Part shown: one piece after another, positions 39,456 to 48,708 of the stretch
Layout: the number at the start of each line of letters is the position of its first letter
How positions within the stretch are numbered: position 1 is the stretch's first letter
Assembly: GCF_900166595.1 (NCBI RefSeq)
Contig: NZ_LT745763.1
Span: 2,972,986-3,036,985, forward strand
DNA: 64,000 bases
Reading direction: 5' to 3'
Origin: Virgibacillus dokdonensis
Lineage (GTDB): Bacteria; Bacillota; Bacilli; Bacillales; Amphibacillaceae
Translations under genes and position numbers: made by a program
The notes under the pieces: generated by a model
Told to the model about the DNA's origin: nothing
What the model saw: the letters and a program-made list of their open reading frames with translations, nothing else
Databases searched by the model: none

Positions 39456-39992
39456 TTATGCTATAATATGATTTTGTTTTCCATATTGAATTAACGCTTC
39501 AAAGGGGTCCCCTTCAAGCCCTAGTAGTTTACAAAAAGCTACCTCTGTATTCACCCCTGATTGTTTGAAGTGAATCACTTTCTGTTTCCATTCAGGATAC
39601 TTTAACAATATTTTTTCTTCAATAATCATGTGCAAGTAGGCGTATTGCTCATTGACTGGCTGATTTTGCGCAAAAAGTTCAAAAGAGAATGATTGATAAA
39701 TAAAGTTCACTTTCAACACTTTCCGTTCACGAATATATTTACGTTTTAATGTAAATGATTCATGGTGCGAGTATAACCGCTTTAGCTTCTGTTCCAAACA
39801 CCGCAAATCTTTAGAATGTAAAATGATATCTAAATCTGACTTAGAAGTATGAATCCCTAAAGGAAATGTACCGCATAAAATCGGATTATATGCTTTTAAA
39901 TCATGCAGTACATTTAAATGCATGATTACTTCATACGCTTGCTTTTGCTGTTTATCGCCAGTTAAAAGCCTTTCATATACGTTTAGCATCAT
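39456..39992 (-). CDS. DUF4269 nucleotidyltransferase-like protein
   Basis: ATG at 39992 (MLNVYERLLTGDKQQ) follows AAAGAGG, giving 179 residues. The nucleotidyltransferase core is PILCGTFPLGIHTSKSDLDIILHS, where G-(S/T) and the D-x-D of SDLDI are the expected catalytic features. It resembles DUF4269 proteins. It lies 35 bases downstream of a GNAT gene on the same strand. Such enzymes move a nucleotide to a small molecule or RNA; the target is unknown. Confidence 0.82.
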   Translation of the reverse strand: MMLNVYERLLTGDKQQKQAYEVIMHLNVLHDLKAYNPILCGTFPLGIHTSKSDLDIILHSKDLRCLEQKLKRLYSHHESFTLKRKYIRERKVLKVNFIYQSFSFELFAQNQPVNEQYAYLHMIIEEKILLKYPEWKQKVIHFKQSGVNTEVAFCKLLGLEGDPFEALIQYGKQNHIIA

Positions 39993-40027
39993 TTTAACCT
40001 CTTTTCCAAACCGGTGCATGTATGCAC

Positions 40028-40573
40028 TCACTCAAATGTTTGCCGAATAGATTCTTCGTTCTCCCCATTGTAATGAGCCCAAGCTTGAACAGGACGAAGC
40101 GCTTTAACCTCACTTTTTACATATTGCATTTCACTTTTACCCTCCATAAAAACATGCAAATAAGCATAAACTGGGCGAAAATCATTTTTCTTATACCAGT
40201 CTACAACCCAGTCATCATCTCTTGTCCATGCTTCCAAATAGGTCAAGCCTTTTTCGATTGCAAGGTTTTCGACTCGGTGTAATAATTGCTGTCCAATTTG
40301 AAGTCGCTGATAATCAGGGTGTACAGCAAGATTCCAAATCATTCCTCCAAGCCCCCGTTCACCTGTACATACCTGATTCTTTTCCGCCTCATATTCTACA
40401 TCGATCAGCCCAACTACTTTGTTTTGGTAAATAGCCACCAGTTCAATAGACGGATGCTTATACTTTTCCTTTTCTTGTAAGACATTATCATAGTAAGCTG
40501 TTGATAGAAAAGCCAATACCCTACATTGTAACCATCCTTTTTCATCATTTGGATGGTAGGCTTTAATTTCCAA
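40028..40573 (-). CDS. GNAT-family N-acetyltransferase
   Basis: This 181-residue acetyltransferase starts at TTG 40573 with GGAGGGGG upstream. The acetyl-CoA motif is LAVHPDYQRLQIGQQLLHRV; TYLEAWTRDDDWVVDWYKKNDF follows. Acceptor unknown. Likely cotranscribed with the nucleotidyltransferase-like gene. Confidence 0.9.
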   Translation of the reverse strand: MEIKAYHPNDEKGWLQCRVLAFLSTAYYDNVLQEKEKYKHPSIELVAIYQNKVVGLIDVEYEAEKNQVCTGERGLGGMIWNLAVHPDYQRLQIGQQLLHRVENLAIEKGLTYLEAWTRDDDWVVDWYKKNDFRPVYAYLHVFMEGKSEMQYVKSEVKALRPVQAWAHYNGENEESIRQTFE

Positions 40574-40597
40574 ATAACCCCCTCCAATATCTATCTA

Positions 40598-40987
40598 TTA
40601 TTTGTTGTTCCCCTGCGCTTTCAATAAATCCCTTATTTCCTTTAATAATTCTTCTTGGGCGTTCACTTCTAGTACTTCCTCTACAGGATCTTCTTCTTTT
40701 TTACGTTTAAATTTCATTAATAACCGAATAAATAGAAATATAGAACCTGCAACAATAAAGAAATCAACAATGGATTGGATGAACAACCCATAATTAATAG
40801 TCGCACTTTTATAGGTGAATGATAAATTGCTTAAATCGATACCATTCATAATAATGCCGATAAATGGGGTAATCATATTTTCTACTAAGGATGTTACAAT
40901 GGCGCTAAATGCTGCTCCAATTACAACGGCTACAGCTAAATCAACCACATTTCCTTTAAACGCAAATTCTTTAAAATCTTTCCACAT
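40598..40987 (-). CDS. mscL: Large-conductance mechanosensitive channel
   Basis: This 129-residue protein opens with MWKDFKEFAFKGNVVDLAVAVVIGAAFSAIVTSLV, the amphipathic N-helix and pore-lining first segment, then a loop with MITPFIGIIMNGIDL, a second segment LFIQSIVDFFIVAGSIFLFI, and a charged C-terminal helix. It forms a homopentamer that releases solutes on hypo-osmotic shock, which fits a salt-adapted organism. ATG at 40987 has GGAGAGGG upstream. Confidence 0.96.
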   Translation of the reverse strand: MWKDFKEFAFKGNVVDLAVAVVIGAAFSAIVTSLVENMITPFIGIIMNGIDLSNLSFTYKSATINYGLFIQSIVDFFIVAGSIFLFIRLLMKFKRKKEEDPVEEVLEVNAQEELLKEIRDLLKAQGNNK

Positions 40988-41578
40988 AACGAAGCACCCT
41001 CTCCTGCCAATTTATACGTTTAATCATAGCAAAAAGTGGGGGAAAAGTAATTAAAAAGTATAGCTGCTAAAAAAGAACAACTGTCATATAGACCCCCTAG
41101 CATAACCAATCATCCTTTGTAACCTCCAATAAATTTCTTTTACTAGTGGGTATTTGGTAACTGCTAGTCATAATAAATTCAAATAACAGGGCAATGGAAG
41201 ACATTACAAAAAGACTGATTATTGATAATGACATGTATTAACATGGAGATAGCTTATTCCGCAAAACATGCCACATTACTGAATTACGTTTTCAGGCGTA
41301 TCATAGATGCAAATACTATGACTCAAAATCTAAAGGGAATTTACTTCAAATACCTTATACACTCAAAAGATTCTATATCCTAAAAGAAATCAAACACTAC
41401 AAATTTTTTTACTATATAATAGATATTGCTTAAAAAGATCTAGTTCATCTAGAGTGGGGGAATCTTATAAAAACAATAGTTGTTTATTGTCATTATTCAT
41501 CAAAAACTGGCCCCATATATATCATAAATGATAACTTGAGAATTTAACCATTATAAAAGTTGGAGGTATTATACGTCT
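40988..41578. other. AT-rich gap without recognisable gene
   Basis: Between mscL (minus) and the first MazG-like gene (plus) about 590 bases hold no protein or RNA gene that I can support. It presumably contains the promoters of both neighbours. Confidence 0.5.
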
Positions 41579-41869
41579 ATGGAGCAATTATTGAGGCAGA
41601 TCAAGCTACTAAGTGAAAAAGAACCAAAAACATTGGAGCAAATGGCACTAAAATTATCAGAAGAGGTTGGAGAAACCTCACAAGCAGTATTATCTTACTT
41701 AAAAGTAAATGGAAGTGAATATAAACAATTAGGTATTCATGAAGTAAAAGAAGAATGTGTAGATGTCATTCTTGTAACGTTAGCTTTATTCTATAAAGTA
41801 GCTGAAAATGAAAATGAGTTACAAGAATTAATAATAAGAAAAATGGACAAATGGCAGCGTAAAATATAA
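41579..41869 (+). CDS. MazG-like nucleotide pyrophosphohydrolase
   Basis: This 96-residue all-alpha NTP-PPase-like protein has MALKLSEEVGETSQAVLSYL, with EExxE metal ligands, and EVKEECVDVILVTLALF, with the second ExxD group. Such proteins hydrolyse (d)NTPs, often non-canonical ones, to monophosphates. The ATG at 41579 lies twelve bases after GGAGG, a long spacing, but no better start exists. A second, different family member follows 240 bases downstream. Confidence 0.82.
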   Translation: MEQLLRQIKLLSEKEPKTLEQMALKLSEEVGETSQAVLSYLKVNGSEYKQLGIHEVKEECVDVILVTLALFYKVAENENELQELIIRKMDKWQRKI

Positions 41870-42109
41870 AAGAGCTGAGCCATTTATTATTTACTAGGTG
41901 CTTTAATAAAATAATTTAGGGGCTATTTTTACTGCTTTTTGTATTTTCCAATATTCATTAAACAGTTTTTTTCATGGAGTAAGGTGTTGCATAAAAACCC
42001 TATACGGCTACCTTTTTCAATTTATACCTCTCATAATTTCACTATTTAAGATTATATAATACTTTCATTTTTGTTAAACTATTGGTAGTAAATAGGAGGT
42101 TAGAGGAAA

Positions 42110-42442
42110 ATGAATGTCATTGAATTTCAACAATGGGTAAAGGATTATTATGAAAGTAGGGGCTGGTCCGAATTAGACATTTTTATTCGTATCGGTTTTT
42201 TAGCAGAAGAAACGGGTGAAGTTGCACGCGCTATAAGAGCGCTTGAGATAGGAAGAGATAGGCCCGATGAAAGGAAGGAATCTTATGAGAAAAATAAACA
42301 AGCGTTAACTGAAGAATTAGGGGATGTATTGGGTAATTTAATCGTAATTGCAAACAAGTACAATATCCCACTAAAAGAGGTGTTTCACTCACATAAGAAG
42401 AAACTCTCCGATCGTTATTTTAATGATGAGGCAAGCAAATAG
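42110..42442 (+). CDS. MazG-like nucleotide pyrophosphohydrolase
   Basis: This 110-residue protein has FLAEETGEVARAIRALEIGRD (EExxE) and ALTEELGDVLGNLIVIANKY (ExxD), the two metal-binding helices of the MazG/dUTPase superfamily. It ends with HSHKKKLSDRYF, usual for the family. ATG at 42110 follows GGAGG. A strong terminator lies 9 bases past the stop. It is distinct in sequence from the first MazG-like gene, so the two probably have different substrates. Confidence 0.88.
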   Translation: MNVIEFQQWVKDYYESRGWSELDIFIRIGFLAEETGEVARAIRALEIGRDRPDERKESYEKNKQALTEELGDVLGNLIVIANKYNIPLKEVFHSHKKKLSDRYFNDEASK

Positions 42443-42450
42443 CTTTAACC

Positions 42451-42488
42451 AATCAGTGGGATTAAAAAACCCACTGATTCAGTTTTTT
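42451..42488. terminator. Terminator between MazG-like gene and sspP
   Basis: AATCAGTGGG (42451-42460) pairs with CCCACTGATT (42470-42479), followed on the plus strand by CAGTTTTTT. It can also serve sspP on the other strand, where the loop flank is A-rich. Confidence 0.85.
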
Positions 42489-42491
42489 ACT

Positions 42492-42644
42492 TTATAACCC
42501 ATGATGTGGATTATGCTTTTGTCTTGAATGATTTGCCTTTTTCACCTTTTTAGAGCCAGCTAACGGTTCTCCATAAGGTTGCCTCGGGCTTTCAGGTAGG
42601 TCAGGGTGTGATTGCTGTTTTGGACCTTTTGGTTTACCTCCCAT
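42492..42644 (-). CDS. sspP: Small acid-soluble spore protein P
   Basis: ATG at 42644 (MGGKPKGPKQQSHPDLPESP), after GAGGAGGG, gives 50 residues. The core QPYGEPLAGSKKVKKANHSRQKH matches the SspP family (also called CotL). It is small, basic and made in the forespore in Bacillus subtilis, as a minor spore protein. Earlier in-frame codons up to 42713 are not conserved and have no ribosome site. Confidence 0.9.
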   Translation of the reverse strand: MGGKPKGPKQQSHPDLPESPRQPYGEPLAGSKKVKKANHSRQKHNPHHGL

Positions 42645-42726
42645 GGAATCCCTCCTCGTTTCGTTACAATTAGCATTTGTAGCAAGCGCCCAGTTTATTC
42701 GTGATAAATACACATAAAAAACTTAT

Positions 42727-43263
42727 CTAGGATAATAACGAGACAGAGCTACCTTTCCATTCTTCTCCCAAAATAGCATAAGCGTATTCATCCCACCATT
42801 CGTCTTCATGAGGAATGCATTTTTTAAAGTAGCCTTCTCTCCTCATACCGATCTTTTCCATGACACGATATGAAGGAACATTCTCTGGCTGGCAAGTGGC
42901 TACCACCCTATGTAACTTTAGCTCTTCAAATCCATATTTTAGCATTGCGAATGCAGCCTCTGATGCGTAACCTTTATTATGATATTTGGAATTAAATACC
43001 CACCCTATCTCATATGTATGGTTGCCGAAATATTCTAAAAATTCAACGTGGCCGATTAGAGTTTTCGTGTTAACTAATATTACTGGGAATTTTTCGGCTG
43101 ATTTACCCATGTTCTGTTTAATACAATTTTGTGTTTCCTCTTTTGATAGCAATCCTTCAGGCATATATTTCATAACAGAGCTTTGGGATGTATAGTGATA
43201 CACTTCTTGCCAATCACCCCATTCAAAATTACGTATAAGCAATCTTTCTGTTCTTATTTTCAT
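42727..43263 (-). CDS. RimJ/RimL-type GNAT acetyltransferase
   Basis: This 178-residue protein has the RimJ/RimL layout: TERLLIRNFEWGDWQEVYHY at the start, EIGWVFNSKYHNKGYASEAAFAML as the acetyl-CoA motif, and LHRVVATCQPENVPSYRVMEKIGMRREGYFKKC. Members acetylate N-termini of ribosomal proteins or small molecules; which applies here is unknown. ATG at 43263 follows AGGGAG. Confidence 0.9.
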   Translation of the reverse strand: MKIRTERLLIRNFEWGDWQEVYHYTSQSSVMKYMPEGLLSKEETQNCIKQNMGKSAEKFPVILVNTKTLIGHVEFLEYFGNHTYEIGWVFNSKYHNKGYASEAAFAMLKYGFEELKLHRVVATCQPENVPSYRVMEKIGMRREGYFKKCIPHEDEWWDEYAYAILGEEWKGSSVSLLS

Positions 43264-43400
43264 ACAAATTCTCCCTAAAATTATTTATTGACATGAACTC
43301 AAAAAATAGAATTTTTTTCTACAGAACTTGCTTTCAGCTGTTTCCCCTTCATATGCATCATCCTAACTAACATACACTTTATAAGAAGCTTTTCTAAATT

Positions 43401-43440
43401 AAAAAAGATATATGCCCATGTGGAGCATAATATCTTTTTT
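43401..43440 (-). terminator. ppaC terminator
   Basis: AAAAAAGATATATGC (43401-43415) pairs with GCATAATATCTTTTTT (43425-43440) with a bulge. On the minus strand the stem ends in a T run. It lies 47 bases past the ppaC stop. Confidence 0.7.
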
Positions 43441-43486
43441 TATTTAGTCTATTTGCGTATATTCCTTTTCCCTTATGCATTCTTAT

Positions 43487-44416
43487 TTATTTCTCATAGG
43501 CATCTGTTAATGCTGTTACGATTTGCTTTTTACGTGAGACAACTCCTTTTAACAACGCACGGCTACGCTGGTCAAGGTCAACGTTAAATGCGTCTTCTAC
43601 TTTTGTTTTTCCAATCCCAACAGCAAGTACTTCCGAATCATTGTTCAAGATATCCGTAACAACGAATAAAAATAAATCAAGATTTTTTTCTTTGATAATA
43701 TTGGAAATTTCCGCTTCAATTTCTGCTTGCATTGCATAGATTTGTTCTGTATCAACAGCATTTACTTGGGCAATTTCTACTTTTGCACCACCCATAGAAA
43801 ATTCTTTTGCATCCATGGTTATTAATTCGGAAATAGACTTATCTCCTAAATCTGCACCTGCTTTTAGCATATCAAGACCATACGTATGCACATCTACTTC
43901 AGCAATTTTTGCTAATTCATAAGCCGCATCAATGTCTTCTTGTGTACACGTTGGAGATTTCAAAAGTAAAGAATCAGAAATAATGGCTGATAGTAATAAA
44001 CCAGCAATTTGCTTTGGAACAGCAACCCCATTTTCTTTATACATCTTATTTAAAATAGTAGCTGTACATCCAACAGGCTCAGCACGGAAATATAACGGTT
44101 CACTTGTTTCGAAATTGGAAATTCGATGGTGGTCAACCACTTCCGTAATACGAGCATCTTTAATATTCGCTACACTTTGTTGAAATTCATTATGGTCAAC
44201 GAGAATTACATTCGTTCCTGGCTCTACTTCCTCCATTAGCGCAGGTGCTGTTGCTACAAAATAATCAAGTACATATTGCGTTTCTTTACTAACTGCACCT
44301 AATCTAGCAGGCTCTACATCCATTCCTAATTGCTGTTTTAAATTCGCATATCCGATTGCAGAACAAATTGCATCTGTATCTGGGTTTTTATGTCCAAAAA
44401 TTATCGTCTTTGCCAT
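43487..44416 (-). CDS. ppaC: Manganese-dependent inorganic pyrophosphatase
   Basis: This class C enzyme of the DHH family hydrolyses pyrophosphate to drive biosynthesis. ATG at 44416 is preferred over the TTG one codon earlier, with AAGGAG upstream; 309 residues. Metal ligands appear in [22 protein letters not shown] and [11 protein letters not shown] (DHH). The C-terminal DHHA2 domain ends with [19 protein letters not shown], which has the substrate-binding RKKQ. A single gene with its own terminator. Confidence 0.97.
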   Translation of the reverse strand: MAKTIIFGHKNPDTDAICSAIGYANLKQQLGMDVEPARLGAVSKETQYVLDYFVATAPALMEEVEPGTNVILVDHNEFQQSVANIKDARITEVVDHHRISNFETSEPLYFRAEPVGCTATILNKMYKENGVAVPKQIAGLLLSAIISDSLLLKSPTCTQEDIDAAYELAKIAEVDVHTYGLDMLKAGADLGDKSISELITMDAKEFSMGGAKVEIAQVNAVDTEQIYAMQAEIEAEISNIIKEKNLDLFLFVVTDILNNDSEVLAVGIGKTKVEDAFNVDLDQRSRALLKGVVSRKKQIVTALTDAYEK

Positions 44417-44611
44417 CAATCATTTCTCCTTCTAATAAGCTTTTACCACTATTAGCTTATCAAAATTCATTTAGCTTGAATAGCAATTTAACAAAAATTC
44501 ATTAGAATAGTCGTAAAGAATAGCCATGGATTTACTTTTTTCACACTTATTTTTATGATGGTATAGAATACTATTTTTAGATACAGTATGAAAACGAAAG
44601 GAATATCTTTA

Positions 44612-45748
44612 ATGAAAAAAAAAGCAATTATCATTGGGAGTGGCATTGTTGGTGCTTCTGCTGCTTATTACCTTACCAAAAGCAATTGGGATGTCACCAT
44701 TGTTGATAGTAAAGAAAAAGGACAAGCGACAGACGCAGCAGCAGGGATCGTTTGCCCGTGGCTGTCCCAACGAAGAAATAAGGCATGGTATGAATTGGTC
44801 AAAGCAGGTGCTAGAATGTACCCAAACTTAGTGAAATCGCTTGCTAAGGATGGAGAAAATGAAACTGGGTATCAACAAGTTGGGGCATTACATTTACATC
44901 GAGATGAGCAAAAATTAATCGCAATGAAAGAACGAGCAGAAAAACGAAAAGCAGATGCACCCGAAATTGGGGATATAGAGCTATTATCTCCCGAACAAAC
45001 GAAAGCACAGTTTCCTCTATTAGACGACAGCTACCGTTCTGTATATGTTAGTGGAGCAGCACGTGTTGACGGAAGAAAGCTCCGTGATGCACTTCTTCGA
45101 GGAGCACAAAAGCACGGAGCAAAGCTAATCAAAGGAGAAGCAATCTTACAAAACATTGGACAAAGAATTACAGGAGTTACTCTACAGGATGGAGAAGAGA
45201 TAAAAGCAGATATCGTTATTGCTGCAACAGGTGCTTGGATGCGTGAATTACTTTCTCCTTTAGGAATTTCCTTTCAAGTTGAAGCGCAACGAGCACAAAT
45301 TTTACACGTACAACTTGCAAACCAAAATGTAGACTTGTCTACTGCACCCGTTGTAAAGCCACCCAATAACCAATATATGCTCACCTTTCCAAACAATCGA
45401 ATTGTCCTCGGTGCAACATATGAAAATAATGTTGGTTACGATTGGCGGGTAACTGTCGGTGGAATGCATGAAATAATTACAAAAGCGATGGAATTCGCAC
45501 CACATGTAAAGGATGCGTCAATTGTAGAAGCACGAGTTGGCTTTCGTCCTGTAACGCCAGGACATCTACCAGTTGTTGGGGCTCTCGCTGGTTTTCAAGG
45601 ATTGCTATTAGCAAATGGACTTGGATCAACAGGTCTAACGATGGGGCCATTTATTGGTTCTCAGCTAGCAAGTTTAGCAATGAATATACAACCAGAGATT
45701 GATTTCTCTCCTTATGATGTACGAAACGCTATCAGAAACCGAGCCTAA
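44612..45748 (+). CDS. FAD-dependent amine/amino acid oxidoreductase (DAO family)
   Basis: ATG at 44612 (MKKKAIIIGSGIVGASAAYY), eight bases after AAAGGA, gives 378 residues. The FAD-binding GSGIVGASAAYYLTKS is at residues 8-23, and a C-terminal FAD segment is GLLLANGLGSTGLTMGPFIGSQLA. The overall pattern is that of the DAO fold: glycine oxidase, D-amino acid dehydrogenase or sarcosine-oxidase-like. Missing thiO partners (thiS, thiG) make glycine oxidase for thiamine unlikely. Substrate unknown. Confidence 0.88.
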   Translation: MKKKAIIIGSGIVGASAAYYLTKSNWDVTIVDSKEKGQATDAAAGIVCPWLSQRRNKAWYELVKAGARMYPNLVKSLAKDGENETGYQQVGALHLHRDEQKLIAMKERAEKRKADAPEIGDIELLSPEQTKAQFPLLDDSYRSVYVSGAARVDGRKLRDALLRGAQKHGAKLIKGEAILQNIGQRITGVTLQDGEEIKADIVIAATGAWMRELLSPLGISFQVEAQRAQILHVQLANQNVDLSTAPVVKPPNNQYMLTFPNNRIVLGATYENNVGYDWRVTVGGMHEIITKAMEFAPHVKDASIVEARVGFRPVTPGHLPVVGALAGFQGLLLANGLGSTGLTMGPFIGSQLASLAMNIQPEIDFSPYDVRNAIRNRA

Positions 45749-45913
45749 TCTAATCTGAGGAAGCCACGGAATAGCTTCGCGGGTATGTTTTGTAAAATAG
45801 GTAAATAAAGTTCATATTCAATTTTCGTTTTTCTTTCATCCCCACTCATTGTCTAGAATCCCAAAGGTAGGACCTTAATGCATCTGAACGAATCGAGTTT
45901 TTAAGAATAAAAT

Positions 45914-45957
45914 AGGTCGGATGAAATCAAAGATAATCTATTGATTCCATCCGACCT
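45914..45957. terminator. Long hairpin terminator between convergent genes
   Basis: AGGTCGGATGAAATCAA (45914-45930) pairs with TTGATTCCATCCGACCT (45941-45957) over 17 positions with one G-T. It separates the oxidoreductase and usp genes and can serve both. Confidence 0.8.
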
Positions 45958-45980
45958 TACTTAAAAATCTAGTAACCCGT

Positions 45981-46397
45981 TCATTTTACAATTAACACAG
46001 GGCATTCCACTCTTTTAGCAACTTTGTGACTGACACTACCTAACAAAAACGTTTGTAGGTTATTCCTGCCACGACTCCCTAAAATGACACAATCAACATC
46101 ATGTTCATTGGCATAAGTTACAATTTTCGGGCCTGGTTCGCCATGTAAAACAGTAACCGTATAGTCTATTTCTCCTTCTTGTAGCACCTCTGTTACAGGT
46201 TGCATCCTTTCTTGCCTGTTTTTTTCTACTTGCGTATGATCTGTAGCATGTAGCACATCTGCTTTTGCAGTCTCACCGTCAACCACATATACCACTTCTA
46301 CTTTAGAAGCAAACTTTTTAGCTATTTCCACAGTATACTCAGCAGACCTCACCGAATGAGAAGATCCGTCTGCTGCTAATAAAATATTTTGAAACAA
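45981..46397 (-). CDS. Universal stress protein (UspA family)
   Basis: The start is taken as TTG at 46397 (MFQNILLAADGSSHS), with GAGGTG upstream; a GTG three codons earlier is possible but overlaps that site. The 138-residue protein has the Usp ATP-binding end: VILGSRGRNNLQTFLLGSVSHKVAKRVECPVLIVK, where G-x-x-G-x9-G(S) is the nucleotide loop, and a starting LLAADGS. It lies downstream of the SulP gene on the same strand. Usp and SulP genes are often neighbours in Firmicutes, which suggests a linked role. Confidence 0.9.
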   Translation of the reverse strand: MFQNILLAADGSSHSVRSAEYTVEIAKKFASKVEVVYVVDGETAKADVLHATDHTQVEKNRQERMQPVTEVLQEGEIDYTVTVLHGEPGPKIVTYANEHDVDCVILGSRGRNNLQTFLLGSVSHKVAKRVECPVLIVK

Positions 46398-46426
46398 AGC
46401 TTTCACCTCACATATTATTTTTTATA

Positions 46427-46502
46427 AAAACTTGGCTTATTGCCAAATCTTTATAGCGGAAAAACGCTATCTTTTTTCTTATACTATAAACCCTATAGTA
46501 TA
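46427..46502 (+). repeat. Dispersed palindromic repeat, full copy
   Basis: Reads AAAACTTGGCTTATTGCCAA (hairpin TTGGC/GCCAA), then TCTTTATAGCGGAAAAACGC, then TATC...CTTATACTATAAACCCTA. It lies just upstream of usp. It matches the copy at 27365 part by part with compensating stem changes. Confidence 0.55.
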
Positions 46503-46563
46503 ACGTAGAGAATAACGTACTTTGCTGAACTACAGATTTCGGTTACATACGCTATTTCTTTTA

Positions 46564-46610
46564 AAAAACTTGGCTATCTGTCAAGTTTTACTTATACTTT
46601 AAAGTCTAAA
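46564..46610 (+). repeat. Dispersed palindromic repeat, short copy
   Basis: AAAAACTTGGCTATCTGTCA, AGTTT, then ACTTATACTTTAAAGTCTA, missing the middle GCGAAAA part. It lies just past the SulP gene stop, 60 bases from the full copy. Confidence 0.45.
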
Positions 46611-46619
46611 AACATTGTT

Positions 46620-48080
46620 TTAATGTCCAGATGCGTTAGAAACACCGCCAATTCTCTGCTTTAAATTTCTGCTTGCTTCATTTAAACCTGTGATTTCCAC
46701 ACGAATATCCTGTTGAGCGAATTTGGCTTCTATTTTATCTAATGCGCCTACTGCTGAGTCGTCCCATAAATGGGTTTGTGACAAATCAATTTCTACACAT
46801 TGAATATTCTCCGTATACGAAAACTTGCTTGGCAAATCACTGACAGAAGCAAAGAAAAGCTGTCCTACCACATAATAGATGCGCTTGTTTTCACCATTTA
46901 CTCGTTTACTCCGTACAGTAACATGGGAAATTTTCGCCGCAAAGAAAATGGCGCTAAGAACAACACCTGCAAGTACACCTTTAGATAAATCGTGCGTATA
47001 AACAACTACAACAACCGTTGTAAGCATAACGATGGCATCTGTGCGTGGGATTCGATGTATATGCTTGACAGATTTCCAATCAAATGTGCCGACAGATACC
47101 ATAATCATAACGCCTACTAAAGCGGCCATAGGAATCTGCACTACTAACTCGCCTAACGCAATGATAAGAAACATGAGAAACACACCTGCTACTAGAGCTG
47201 ACAATCTCCCACGCCCTCCAGACTTCACATTAATAACCGATTGTCCAATCATGGCACAACCTGCCATGCCACCAAAGAAACCCGCAGCAATATTGGCAAT
47301 ACCTTGTCCGCGACTTTCTTTATTTTTATCACTCTCTGTATCTGTCATATCATCTACAATACTTGATGTGAGTAGTGATTCTAATAACCCGACAACAGCT
47401 AACGCAAAGGAATAAGGTAAAATAATCATGAATGTTTCCCACGTAAATGGAACAGATGGAATTAAAAATGCAGGTAACTCTTGCGTTAGTGCTCCCATAT
47501 CGCCAACTGTACCAACTTGAATATCACCGAAAATAACAATGGCTGTTACGACCACAATTGCCACTAAAGCTGACGGAACTGCTTTCGTAATTCTTGGTAA
47601 TAGATAGATAATCGCTAAAGTTACACCTACCAACGCGAACATTACCCAGCTTTCACCTTGAAAATGGGGGATTTGCGCTGTGAAAATTAAGATTGCCAAC
47701 GCATTTACAAAACCAATCATTACTGACCTGGGAACAAATTTCATCACTTTAGCAAGCTTGCAAACCCCAAAAATAATTTGAATAATACCAGTTAAAATGG
47801 TTGCTGCTAATAAATAATCTAACCCATACTCAGCAACTAATCCCCCCATTAGAAGAGCCATTGCTCCAGTTGCAGCGGAAATCATACCTGGACGCCCTCC
47901 GACAAAAGCAATCACTACTGCGATACAAAAGGATGCATATAATCCAACCATCGGATCAACTCCAGCTATAATAGAAAAAGCAATTGCTTCTGGAATCAAT
48001 GCTAAGGCAACCACAATTCCAGCTAAAATATCCCCTTTAACGTTACCAAACCACTCCCGCTTCCAATCTTGTACTATCAA
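46620..48080 (-). CDS. SulP-family anion transporter with STAS domain
   Basis: This 486-residue protein has a SulP membrane domain (about 10-12 segments, residues 12-385) with [28 protein letters not shown], the sulphate-transporter signature region, and [31 protein letters not shown]-terminal STAS domain (about 400-480) contains [26 protein letters not shown]. The start is TTG at 48080 with AGAGG nine bases upstream. Family substrates include sulphate, bicarbonate and other anions; the choice cannot be made here. usp lies 220 bases downstream. Confidence 0.92.
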   Translation of the reverse strand: MIVQDWKREWFGNVKGDILAGIVVALALIPEAIAFSIIAGVDPMVGLYASFCIAVVIAFVGGRPGMISAATGAMALLMGGLVAEYGLDYLLAATILTGIIQIIFGVCKLAKVMKFVPRSVMIGFVNALAILIFTAQIPHFQGESWVMFALVGVTLAIIYLLPRITKAVPSALVAIVVVTAIVIFGDIQVGTVGDMGALTQELPAFLIPSVPFTWETFMIILPYSFALAVVGLLESLLTSSIVDDMTDTESDKNKESRGQGIANIAAGFFGGMAGCAMIGQSVINVKSGGRGRLSALVAGVFLMFLIIALGELVVQIPMAALVGVMIMVSVGTFDWKSVKHIHRIPRTDAIVMLTTVVVVVYTHDLSKGVLAGVVLSAIFFAAKISHVTVRSKRVNGENKRIYYVVGQLFFASVSDLPSKFSYTENIQCVEIDLSQTHLWDDSAVGALDKIEAKFAQQDIRVEITGLNEASRNLKQRIGGVSNASGH

Positions 48081-48355
48081 ATAGTTCTACCTCTTTCTAT
48101 GAGTATTCTTCAAGCCTCTCCTAGCTTAAATCCGTAATTAACCTTAGCATTATAGCATAAGATTACCTTTCACTAAACACGCAAGAAAGCGGGTACATTT
48201 TTACCTATATTTATTTTACTTTGATTTACTTTGATATACTACCTCATTTGTTAAAAGTAATCTTATTAACATATTTACATTAACATAAAGGTTTGGTAAG
48301 CTAACTTTATATTTAATACCATTGAACATGAAGATACATTGGGGGATAAATTGTT

Positions 48356-48681
48356 ATGAAAGGAAAGATAGCTGTTTTCGCAGTAATTATTTTTACAATG
48401 ATTGTACTTATATTATGTTGGTTTTGGTTGCAAGATGTAATTACTGATTATGATTTAGAACGTACTTCTCCTGTAGATGGTGTACATCCGCAAACAACAG
48501 AAATGCTTCCATCTCACATCGATTGCAAGCAGTTTTAGAAAAACTTAGTTTATTGCCACATTTTTTATCTATGGGCTACGAACAAGTTGCAGGAGGAAAA
48601 AAATACATCGATCAGGACGCCATTTTTCTAATCGATGGTTACTCATCCATTCAAGCCCTACCGCGTACAAAAAATGAGTAG
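48356..48681 (+). pseudogene. Small membrane-anchored protein gene with frameshift
   Basis: ATG at 48356 follows GGGGGA. The first frame (60 codons) gives a membrane segment AVFAVIIFTMIVLILCWFWL and DVITDYDLERTSPVDGVHPQTTEMLP, then stops at 48538. A second frame, open from about 48505 to the TAG at 48679, continues in protein-like fashion: SHRLQAVLEKLSLLPHF, then MGYEQVAGGKKYIDQDAIFL and SSIQALPRTKNE. The two parts together would make a protein of about 108 residues. I do not recognise the family. A one- or two-base indel near 48500-48510 is the simplest reading; a sequencing error is possible. Confidence 0.6.
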
Positions 48682-48708
48682 CAAGCATAACACCTTTCCA
48701 TTTCTTCT

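Noticed and set aside
48536..48585. Further copy of the dispersed repeat (AAAAACTTAGTTTATTGCCA)
   Set aside because: The stretch reads as protein LEKLSLLPHFL in the second frame of the broken small gene, so the likeness is probably chance.
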